In this document: piece by piece, positions 1 to 6,651 of the stretch
How positions within the stretch are numbered: the first letter of the stretch is position 1
Layout: every line of letters starts with the position of its first letter
Position numbers and translations under genes: made by a program
Source of the DNA: an uncultured Lachnospiraceae bacterium
GTDB lineage: Bacteria > Bacillota > Clostridia > Lachnospirales > Lachnospiraceae
Length of the DNA: 64,000 nt
Reading direction: 5' to 3'
NCBI GenBank assembly: GCA_958428365.1
Contig: CAUAFT010000007.1
Coordinates: 1-64,000 of the forward strand
The notes under the pieces: generated by a model
What the model was told of the DNA's origin: nothing
The model's input: only the letters and a program-made list of their open reading frames with translations
Databases searched by the model: none

Positions 1-2307
1 TTCACAAATCTTATATCAGTTTTTGACGTTTACACAAAACTTGAAACGGTCTCAGATTTTTTTAGCTGGTATCTCTATCTCTGGGATGAAGATATAAGTG
101 TTTTTTTACAGACATTGATTGAAGCTTTTGAAAAATACGACTATTCCATAATTGTTTTGGAACGGGATGTTGCCAGAGATCTTCTGAAAAATTTATATTA
201 CGAGCTATTACCGGCTGTATTGCGTAAAAATCTGGGAGAATTTTATACACCTGACTGGCTGGCAGAATTTTTAGTGGAAGATTTACAGCCTGAAATCAGT
301 GCGGATAAAGCATTTCTAGACCCTACATGTGGTTCCGGTACGTTTTTGGTCATACTTATTAAGAAGTTTATCAATCATTATGGAACGGATCTTTCATCAA
401 AAGAACTTTTGAAAATCATTACTGATAATGTGAAGGGATATGATCTGAATCCGTTGGCAGTTATATGTGCACGCGCCAACTATATTATTGCGTTAGGAGA
501 TTTATTGTCCGAGCTGGAGACTTCTGTTGAGATTCCTGTGTATTTATGTGATGTAATGTTAACGGTTTTGGAAGGATATGAAGAAGGGAAAGGATGTTAT
601 ATTATTCCGACGAAAGCAGGAATATTCACGGTTCCTAAAAAACTTGTTGATTTAAGAAAAGTAAACAGTGTACTCGATATTGTAAATAAATGCATTCATC
701 GAGGTCTTGAGAAAAAATCATTTGAAATATCATTAAAGAAAAGTTTGCCGGAATTAGGCGGGCAGTTATCAGAAAAAGAATATCAGATGCTTCTGGATTT
801 TTATCAGCAGATGGAAGATTTGAATGAAAGAAAATTAGATGGAGTCTGGGCGAATGTTATAAAAAATGCTTTTGCACCGGTGTTCCAGAAAAAAGTGGAT
901 TATATCATAGGAAATCCTCCATGGATAGACTGGCAGAATCTGCCGGAAAATTATAGAGATTCCATACAAAAATATTGGTACGACTATCATGTTTTTGACC
1001 ACAAAGGTCAAAAAGCGCAATTAGGTAGTGCGCATGATGATATCTCCGTACTTATGACATATGTCATTATGGACAATTTTCTGAAAGATGGAGGAAGGCT
1101 GGCGTTTGTAATCAATCAGAATCTATTGCAGGCATCTGGCGGGGGTGATGGCTTCAGAAAGTTCAGTATAAAAGAAAAAATCCCGGTAAGTGTGAAAACG
1201 GTAAATGATTTTGTGGATGTTGAACCATTTAAAAGTCTGGGAGTGAATAATAAAACCGCCACAGTCGTGCTGCAAAAAAATGAGATGAATAAGTACCCGG
1301 TTGTTTATAAGAAGTGGTATAAATGTGGAAAAAAAGCAGTTCATGCTAACGAGAGAAAAGAAGTGATTTTTACAAAGGAAATAAGGTGTAAAGAACTGTA
1401 TGCTTCACCGATTAACGAGTATAATTCTCCATGGATGATTACTACGCAGGAGGATAAAAAAGTATTTGAAAAAATGATAAATAAAAAAGGGAAATTGGCC
1501 TACCGTGCAAGAAAAGGTGTAGATACCAGCGCAAATGCTATTTTCTGGGTGAAAGAAAAGAAAAAAATCAATTCGAATTTAATATATGTGGATAATTCAC
1601 CGGAAAATAGTCGGAAAAACATTTCTAAAATTTCCAATTATCCAATGGAAACGGATTTCTTATATCCGTTGTTAAGAGGAAAAGATGTAAAAAAGTGGAA
1701 ATATCAGTTGGAATATTCCATTGTGCTTCCGTACACTGATGATGGAAAAGTTGTGGCTAAGGAGGAGCTGCTAACACAGTGCCCAAATACATTTGACTAC
1801 TTTTATGAAGATAGAAATGGATTTATTCCCATCCTGAGGGAGAGGGCTACATATAAAAAGTTTATTTTAAGACGGGATGAGAGGGCACCGGAATATTCGT
1901 TATATAACATAGGGGAATACACATTTTCTCCGTATAAGGTTGTATGGAAGGCTTTGGCGAAAGATGTTGCTGCGGTCACCATTTCGCAGGATGAAGGACG
2001 TATGCTTATACCTGACCATAATTTATTAATGGTTCCACTGGAGAATGAAGCGGAGGCATATTATTTGACGGGGATTTTAAATGCGGATATTGTTTCGAGA
2101 TTTGTAAATGCCTATGTTGCCTGGTTTATATCAGGGCATATTCTGGAAAGACTAAATATACCAAAATACTGTGAGAAAGATATAATTCATAATGAAATTG
2201 CAACTTTGTCCCAAATGGCTCACATGGCGGCGAAGGACGATGAAAGAGAATTGCAGAAAATTGAGATGAAACTTAATGAAAAAGTAAGCGGATTATTATT
2301 GAACTAA
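1..2307 (+). CDS. N6-adenine DNA methylase / type IIG-like RM protein (5' end outside window)
   Basis: Adenine-specific DNA methyltransferase, probably the modification part of a restriction-modification protein. The frame is open from base 1, so the N-terminus lies outside the window; the TTG at 115 is unlikely to be the true start. Visible are the GEFYTPDWLAEFLV segment typical of N6 methylases, the SAM-binding motif DPTCGSGTF (about base 328) and the catalytic motif NPPW (about base 913). The C-terminal part contains LLRGKDVKKWKY, which resembles the target-recognition region of Eco57I/TaqI-like enzymes. A nuclease domain, if present, would be upstream of the window. It is followed within 50 bases by a truncated uvrB copy. 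Family assignment is solid; the exact RM type is inferred. Confidence 0.85.
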   Translation, partial: FTNLISVFDVYTKLETVSDFFSWYLYLWDEDISVFLQTLIEAFEKYDYSIIVLERDVARDLLKNLYYELLPAVLRKNLGEFYTPDWLAEFLVEDLQPEISADKAFLDPTCGSGTFLVILIKKFINHYGTDLSSKELLKIITDNVKGYDLNPLAVICARANYIIALGDLLSELETSVEIPVYLCDVMLTVLEGYEEGKGCYIIPTKAGIFTVPKKLVDLRKVNSVLDIVNKCIHRGLEKKSFEISLKKSLPELGGQLSEKEYQMLLDFYQQMEDLNERKLDGVWANVIKNAFAPVFQKKVDYIIGNPPWIDWQNLPENYRDSIQKYWYDYHVFDHKGQKAQLGSAHDDISVLMTYVIMDNFLKDGGRLAFVINQNLLQASGGGDGFRKFSIKEKIPVSVKTVNDFVDVEPFKSLGVNNKTATVVLQKNEMNKYPVVYKKWYKCGKKAVHANERKEVIFTKEIRCKELYASPINEYNSPWMITTQEDKKVFEKMINKKGKLAYRARKGVDTSANAIFWVKEKKKINSNLIYVDNSPENSRKNISKISNYPMETDFLYPLLRGKDVKKWKYQLEYSIVLPYTDDGKVVAKEELLTQCPNTFDYFYEDRNGFIPILRERATYKKFILRRDERAPEYSLYNIGEYTFSPYKVVWKALAKDVAAVTISQDEGRMLIPDHNLLMVPLENEAEAYYLTGILNADIVSRFVNAYVAWFISGHILERLNIPKYCEKDIIHNEIATLSQMAHMAAKDDERELQKIEMKLNEKVSGLLLN

Positions 2308-2354
2308 CGGATAGGATGAGAAGTCTGGACAGTTCAAATGAGGAGGACGATTTC

Positions 2355-2639
2355 GTGGATCATTTCGTATTACATTCAGAATACAAACCAACCGGCGACC
2401 AGCCTCAGGCGATTGAAGATCTGGTACGCGGTTTTGAGGAGGGCAACCAGTTCCAGACCCTTCTTGGCATCACAGGCTCCGGTAAGACCTTTACCATGGC
2501 GAATGTCATCGCCAGATTAAATAAACCAACCCTGATCATATCCCACAATAAGACTCTGGCAGGGCAGTTCTACGGCGAGTTCAAAGAATTTTCCCGGAGA
2601 ATGCGGTGGAATACTTTGTTTCCTAGTTTACGTGGATAG
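2355..2639 (+). pseudogene. uvrB: truncated extra copy of the uvrB 5' end
   Basis: This repeats the start of the intact uvrB at 4625. A GTG start at 2355 follows AGGAGG at 2341, and the reading continues through PTGDQPQAIEDLV and the Walker A motif GITGSGKT. Nucleotide identity with 4660-4899 is very high. One T is missing from the run at about 2588, shifting the frame, and homology stops at about 2625, after which unrelated sequence closes the frame at 2639. The first codons differ from the intact copy, so two distinct uvrB 5' ends are present. It cannot make a working UvrB. It marks the left edge of a 2 kb insertion scar. Confidence 0.9.
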
Positions 2640-2656
2640 AGAAAATTGCCTTATTT

Positions 2657-2723
2657 AGTGTTATTTGGTGCTGATTCGTCCATATTTTGTGGACAAAAAA
2701 GTTAATATGGACTAAATAACACT
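2657..2723. repeat. nested inverted repeats at the left end of the uvrB-adjacent scar
   Basis: AGTGTTATTT (2657-2666) is matched by its inverse AAATAACACT (2714-2723). Inside it GTCCATATT (2678-2686) is matched by AATATGGAC (2704-2712), so the two arms could form one long hairpin. A further ATAACACT lies at about 2771, and GTGTTATTTAG occurs again near the right end of the scar at about 4458. It could be a recombinase-binding end or a palindromic repeat; no transposase is present. Confidence 0.6.
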
Positions 2724-2739
2724 GGATGGACGGGTGGAA

Positions 2740-2762
2740 TTTGTGACCTGTATTCGTGTAAT
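2740..2762 (+). repeat. left copy of a 23 bp direct repeat flanking the scar
   Basis: TTTGTGACC, three bases, then ATTCGTGTAAT. The same arrangement occurs at 4482-4504 in the same orientation with two mismatches. The copies sit about 115 and 120 bases inside the two uvrB homology edges. Confidence 0.6.
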
Positions 2763-2837
2763 GGACGGGATAACACTAGATAGAAAAACGAGATCTTAAT
2801 ATTTATATGGTAAAAGAAATAAGGAGATTAGGAAGTA

Positions 2838-3241
2838 TTGGAGTTTTGGATTAGTGAATCGGAAAAAATAGAACGAAGAAAAAAGTGGAAACAGGATTTT
2901 CAAAGTATTAGGCAAGATGTATATTCTTTTTTATGAATACTGCAATAGAAAAGGGGTTTGAAAATCGAGAGGGACAATGGGATATGTCTTTTGAAATAGT
3001 CGATGCTATGAAGAATCGGCAACATATTCTGGTGGAAGCAGGTGTTGGAATCGGGAAGACATTTGCTTATATTGTTCCTCTTTTATATTACTATAAAAGA
3101 TATAAGATACTTGTTTCGGAGCGTGAAAAATCAGCAGACGGGACAGTGAAACAGGAAATCAAGATTTACTATAGTTTTCACTTGGTGGGAGATATAGCGT
3201 ATTTTCCAGTATGTATTCCATTGCGGACAGCAGACAGGTAA
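2838..3241 (+). pseudogene. DinG-like helicase N-terminus fused to a serine-recombinase tail (remnant)
   Basis: A 32-codon frame from TTG 2838 (AAGGAG at 2821) runs into a T6 tract and ends in TGA at 2934. The ATG at 2933 continues the apparent protein in another frame, which fits a one-base slip in the T run. The continuation carries ILVEAGVGIGKTFAYIVPLL, a Walker A region like that of DinG/Rad3-type helicases. After about base 3115 the sequence changes character: EREKSADGTVKQEIKIYYSF resembles the C-terminal tail (DUF4368-type) of large serine recombinases. I read this as two mobile-element gene pieces joined end to end. The helicase part is clear; the recombinase tail is my recognition of a short motif. 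Confidence 0.55.
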
Positions 3242-3333
3242 AAAAGAAAATGACATTTATGAATCTCTGTGTTAGAATGGAGATAATAAAAAGAAACAGA
3301 CACCACATTTCATTGTTTGAAAGGATGAATGTA

Positions 3334-3624
3334 ATGTATAAAGTAGAGATTAAATTTGATTCTAACAACCTGACGCCTGACGATATGGAAAAAATCTGTG
3401 AGCAGACAGACCGGATTTTCGAGGAAGAAGATTTGGATTGTGCAGGCAGGGAGCCAGGAATGAGGGTATACCTTGACCGGGGACGCAAGCAGGATTATGG
3501 AAGATTCTGGGCAGCGATCTTTGCATTGAAAAATGCGGCGGGGATTTCAAAGCATTTGCAGGAATGTTTCTGGTACAATGGAAATGAAAAAGAAAATCTG
3601 ATTACTGAATTTATGAGGAACTAA
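3334..3624 (+). CDS. small protein paired with VapD (putative antitoxin)
   Basis: A 96-residue protein starting MYKVEIKFDSNNLTPDDME, with ATG at 3334 preceded by AAGGA at 3321. The open frame extends upstream to 3211, but those residues look non-coding. No signal peptide or membrane segment is visible and it is rich in charged residues. It ends four bases before the VapD-like gene, so the two are surely co-transcribed. In Haemophilus-type VapXD systems a small protein precedes the toxin; this one has no similarity to VapX that I can see, so the antitoxin role rests on gene order only. Confidence 0.6.
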   Translation: MYKVEIKFDSNNLTPDDMEKICEQTDRIFEEEDLDCAGREPGMRVYLDRGRKQDYGRFWAAIFALKNAAGISKHLQECFWYNGNEKENLITEFMRN

Positions 3625-3628
3625 ACTG

Positions 3629-3961
3629 ATGGACAGCACGCAGAGGAAAGGTATCAATTTTGATTTGGATACCGAGGCTTTAAAGGAGCATTATCCAAAA
3701 GGAGACTGGCATAATGCCTATTATGATGTGCGGGCGTATTTTGAAAGAAACGGATTTGAGCATATACAAGGTTCCGGTTATCATTCTGTTGAGATTATGA
3801 CAGAGGCACGTGCAATGGCTGTTATTTATCAGATGACCAAAGAATTTCCGTGGTTAAATTATTGTGTGAGCGTGTGTACGATTTCAGATGTACCCGAATT
3901 ATATGATATTTCCCATGTATTTGAGCGGGAGGCACAGCGCCTGTCAGAAGAAGAAACATAA
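3629..3961 (+). CDS. vapD: VapD-like endoribonuclease (toxin)
   Basis: A 110-residue protein with the VapD/Cas2-like pattern: FDLDTEALKEHYP near residue 11, WHNAYYDVRAYF, then GFEHIQGSGYHS, and PWLNYCVSVCTISDV towards the end. VapD proteins are small RNases related to Cas2 that act as toxins. The length matches the family. It starts four bases after the small partner gene. Both genes are intact while everything around them in the scar is broken, as expected if the pair is kept by addiction. A hairpin terminator follows at 3982. Confidence 0.8.
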   Translation: MDSTQRKGINFDLDTEALKEHYPKGDWHNAYYDVRAYFERNGFEHIQGSGYHSVEIMTEARAMAVIYQMTKEFPWLNYCVSVCTISDVPELYDISHVFEREAQRLSEEET

Positions 3962-3981
3962 AAATAAAATCGTAAATTTAC

Positions 3982-4025
3982 ATAGCTGATTGGTTTTCAA
4001 AATGAGAATCAGTCGGCTATTTTTA
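3982..4025 (+). terminator. terminator after the VapD pair
   Basis: ATAGCTGATT pairs imperfectly with AATCAGTCGGCTAT (4007-4020), with a bulge, and is followed by a T-rich run. It lies 20 bases after the vapD stop. Confidence 0.55.
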
Positions 4026-4089
4026 TGACCGGATATTTAAAAATGCCGCAGGCAATATCTACTCATGGACAGGAAAGGAAGTGAAATTT

Positions 4090-4318
4090 ATGCCATATAT
4101 CGCACCGGAAGTTGTGCGGGAAGCGAAGCGAATGGACTTGCTGACGTATCTGAAAAACTATGAGCCAACGAACTGGAAGGCATTATTATATTTCATTTAA
4201 AGACGGGCAGGGAGCGTTGCATGAATTTGAGATTAGCAAGACACTGTATGACGCATTTAATGATTTTGAATTGCGGGATATTTCCTATTTGCATAATTGT
4301 ATTCCGGCACATATGTAG
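4090..4318 (+). pseudogene. conjugative-element primase start fused to a sigma-like protein piece (remnant)
   Basis: ATG 4090 gives MPYIAPEVVREAKRMDLLTY, the start of the DUF3991/Toprim primase of Tn916-type and related integrative elements, and stops at 4200. In another frame from about 4178 the sequence reads HYYISFKDGQGALHEFEIS, then TLYDAFNDFELRD, ending at 4318; this resembles the N-terminus of small sigma-70-like proteins of the same elements. Both pieces are too short to work. The junction between them is direct, as in the helicase-recombinase chimera at 2838. Identification is from memory of these families. Confidence 0.5.
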
Positions 4319-4355
4319 TCTATGCAAATGTGAAAGTAAAAGATTTGCAGGCGCA

Positions 4356-4405
4356 GAACAAAAGTTCGATTTTCTCTGTACTTTTGTTATTGTATATGAT
4401 ATAAT
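4356..4405 (+). promoter_or_regulatory. LexA-type SOS box and -10 element upstream of uvrB
   Basis: GAACAAAAGTTC at 4356-4367 is a perfect GAAC-N4-GTTC palindrome, the Gram-positive LexA (DinR) consensus. A TATAAT follows at 4400-4405. No strong -35 is seen. It lies about 220 bases before uvrB, a known SOS gene, so LexA control of uvrAB is likely. The leader in between contains the scar repeats. Confidence 0.6.
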
Positions 4406-4481
4406 TGAAATCCGAGTAACTGGTAAATACTAACCGTGTTATCTCGTGTTTTGTAGTGTTATTTAGTTTCAAAAATACGGT

Positions 4482-4614
4482 TTTGTGACCTTCATTCGTG
4501 TAATTGGCATTTTAACTACTATTCACCAGCCTTAAAAGGACATTTTACACGAATTGAAATCCAAATCACACGAATTTTGGGCGAATAGACAAACTTTTAT
4601 TGGGTCACAAATGG
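4482..4614 (+). repeat. right-end repeat array of the scar
   Basis: 4482-4504 is the second copy of the direct repeat seen at 2740-2762 (two mismatches). It is followed by inverted half-copies: TTACACGAATT at about 4545, CACACGAATT at about 4567 and GGGTCACAAAT at about 4601. GTGTTATTTAGT also occurs at about 4458. The array ends at the uvrB ribosome site. It could be a recombination site or the binding array of a transposase. A shared TTTTGTGACCTT links it to the MITE-like element at 13925. Confidence 0.5.
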
Positions 4615-4624
4615 AGGTGGATTG

Positions 4625-6628
4625 ATGAATAAATTCAAATTACATGCCCCATACCAGCCTACAGGCGACCAGCCCCAGGCGATTGAAGATCTGGTACGCG
4701 GTTTTGAGGAGGGCAATCAGTTCCAGACCCTCCTCGGTGTCACCGGCTCCGGTAAGACCTTTACCATGGCGAATGTCATCGCCAGATTAAATAAACCAAC
4801 CCTGATCATATCCCACAATAAGACTCTGGCAGGGCAGCTCTACGGCGAGTTCAAAGAATTTTTCCCGGAGAATGCGGTGGAATACTTTGTTTCCTACTAC
4901 GACTACTATCAGCCGGAGGCCTATGTGCCATCCACCGACACCTATATCGCAAAGGATTCTTCCATCAACGAAGAGATCGACAAGCTGCGGCTCTCCGCGA
5001 CTGCGGCGCTGGTGGAGAGAAAAGACGTTATCGTCATCGCCAGCGTTTCCTGTATCTACGGTTTGGGAAGCCCGGAAGATTACATGGGTATGATGGTATC
5101 CCTGCGCCCCGGCATGGAAAAGGACAGGGATGAGGTCATCCGCTCCCTTATTGATATTCAGTATACACGAAATGAGATGGATTTTGAGCGGGGAACCTTC
5201 CGTGTCCACGGCGATGTGGTGGAGATCTTCCCGGCAAACAACAGTGATACGGCGGTCCGGGTAGAATTTTTCGGAGACGAGATTGACAGGATCACCGAAG
5301 TGGACGTTCTGACGGGAGAAATCAAAAGCAGGCTGGAACACATCTCTATTTTTCCGGCTTCCCACTATGTAGTGCCTCAGGAGAAGATCAACCGCGCCTG
5401 TGACAACATTGAACAGGAATTGGAAGAGCGGGTAAAATACTTCAAAGGGGAGGACAAGCTGTTAGAAGCGCAGCGGATTGCGGAGAGAACTAACTTTGAC
5501 ATTGAGATGTTAAAGGAAACGGGATTTTGCAGTGGAATAGAGAACTATTCAAGACATCTCTCCGGGATGCCGGAGGGGGCTACGCCTCATACCCTGATGG
5601 ATTACTTCAAGGATGACTTTCTGATTATTGTGGACGAGTCCCATATCACCATCCCCCAGGTGCGTGGAATGTATGCCGGAGACCAGGCGAGAAAGACCAC
5701 CCTTGTGGATTATGGGTTCCGCCTTCCATCGGCAAAAGATAACCGCCCTTTGAATTTTGAAGAATTTGAGAGTAAAATAGATCAGATGCTGTTCGTATCG
5801 GCAACCCCGAATGTCTATGAAGAGGAACATGAGCTGCTTCGGACAGAACAGATCATCCGTCCGACGGGACTTCTGGATCCTGAGGTGGACGTCCGACCCG
5901 TGGAGGGTCAGATCGACGATCTGCTGGCGGAGGTGAAAAAAGAGACGGCGAACCATAACAAGGTGTTGGTCACCACCCTGACCAAACGTATGGCGGAGGA
6001 TCTTACCGATTATATGCGCGAGGTGGGGATCCGGGTAAAATATCTCCACTCCGATGTGGACACCCTGGAAAGAGCCGAGATCATCCGGGATCTGCGTCTG
6101 GATGTCTTCGACGTTCTCGTGGGTATCAACCTTTTAAGGGAGGGACTGGATATCCCGGAGATCACCCTTGTGGCAATTCTCGACGCAGACAAAGAAGGTT
6201 TTCTGCGTTCCCATACCTCCCTGATCCAGACCATTGGAAGGGCGGCTCGTAACCAGAGCGGACACGTTATCATGTATGCGGATACGATTACGGATTCCAT
6301 GCGTCTGGCGATCGATGAGACGAAGAGAAGACGCGACATCCAGATGCAGTATAACAGAGAACACGGAATTACGCCGAAAACCATTGAAAAATCCGTCCGG
6401 GACTTAATCAGTATCTCCAAGAAGGTGGCAAAGGAAGAAATCGACTTCAAGAAAGACCCGGAATCCATGAGCAGAGAGGAGCTGGAAAAGCTCATCAAAG
6501 ACATCAAAAAACAGATGGACCGTGCGGCGGCGGATCTGAACTTCGAGGCGGCGGCAGAGCTGCGTGATAAAATGCTGGAATTACGCCGGATGGTAGAAGA
6601 AATAAAAGGAAATGCTGAAAAGAAATAG
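4625..6628 (+). CDS. uvrB: excinuclease ABC subunit UvrB
   Basis: DNA damage-recognition helicase-like subunit of nucleotide excision repair; it receives DNA from UvrA and recruits UvrC. The 667-residue length is typical. Walker A GVTGSGKT is at residues 38-45, the damage-binding beta-hairpin region (YYDYYQPEAYVP) near residue 92, DESH near 339, late helicase motifs with QTIGRAARN near 535, and a C-terminal UVR domain (LNFEAAAELRDKM) that contacts UvrC. ATG 4625 is chosen because GGAGG at 4613 is well spaced; a TTG codon directly precedes it. It forms an operon with uvrA 23 bases downstream and is probably LexA-controlled. A broken copy of its 5' end lies at 2355. Confidence 0.97.
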   Translation: MNKFKLHAPYQPTGDQPQAIEDLVRGFEEGNQFQTLLGVTGSGKTFTMANVIARLNKPTLIISHNKTLAGQLYGEFKEFFPENAVEYFVSYYDYYQPEAYVPSTDTYIAKDSSINEEIDKLRLSATAALVERKDVIVIASVSCIYGLGSPEDYMGMMVSLRPGMEKDRDEVIRSLIDIQYTRNEMDFERGTFRVHGDVVEIFPANNSDTAVRVEFFGDEIDRITEVDVLTGEIKSRLEHISIFPASHYVVPQEKINRACDNIEQELEERVKYFKGEDKLLEAQRIAERTNFDIEMLKETGFCSGIENYSRHLSGMPEGATPHTLMDYFKDDFLIIVDESHITIPQVRGMYAGDQARKTTLVDYGFRLPSAKDNRPLNFEEFESKIDQMLFVSATPNVYEEEHELLRTEQIIRPTGLLDPEVDVRPVEGQIDDLLAEVKKETANHNKVLVTTLTKRMAEDLTDYMREVGIRVKYLHSDVDTLERAEIIRDLRLDVFDVLVGINLLREGLDIPEITLVAILDADKEGFLRSHTSLIQTIGRAARNQSGHVIMYADTITDSMRLAIDETKRRRDIQMQYNREHGITPKTIEKSVRDLISISKKVAKEEIDFKKDPESMSREELEKLIKDIKKQMDRAAADLNFEAAAELRDKMLELRRMVEEIKGNAEKK

Positions 6629-6651
6629 ATAGAAACTAAACGGAGGAACAA

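Noticed and set aside
4221..4433. 70-residue frame in the scar
   Set aside because: It overlaps the sigma-like remnant in another frame and the SOS promoter, and has no recognisable content.
2640..4620. Whether the scar is an active transposon
   Set aside because: No transposase or recombinase catalytic domain is encoded and most genes are broken, so only a remnant or non-autonomous element can be claimed.
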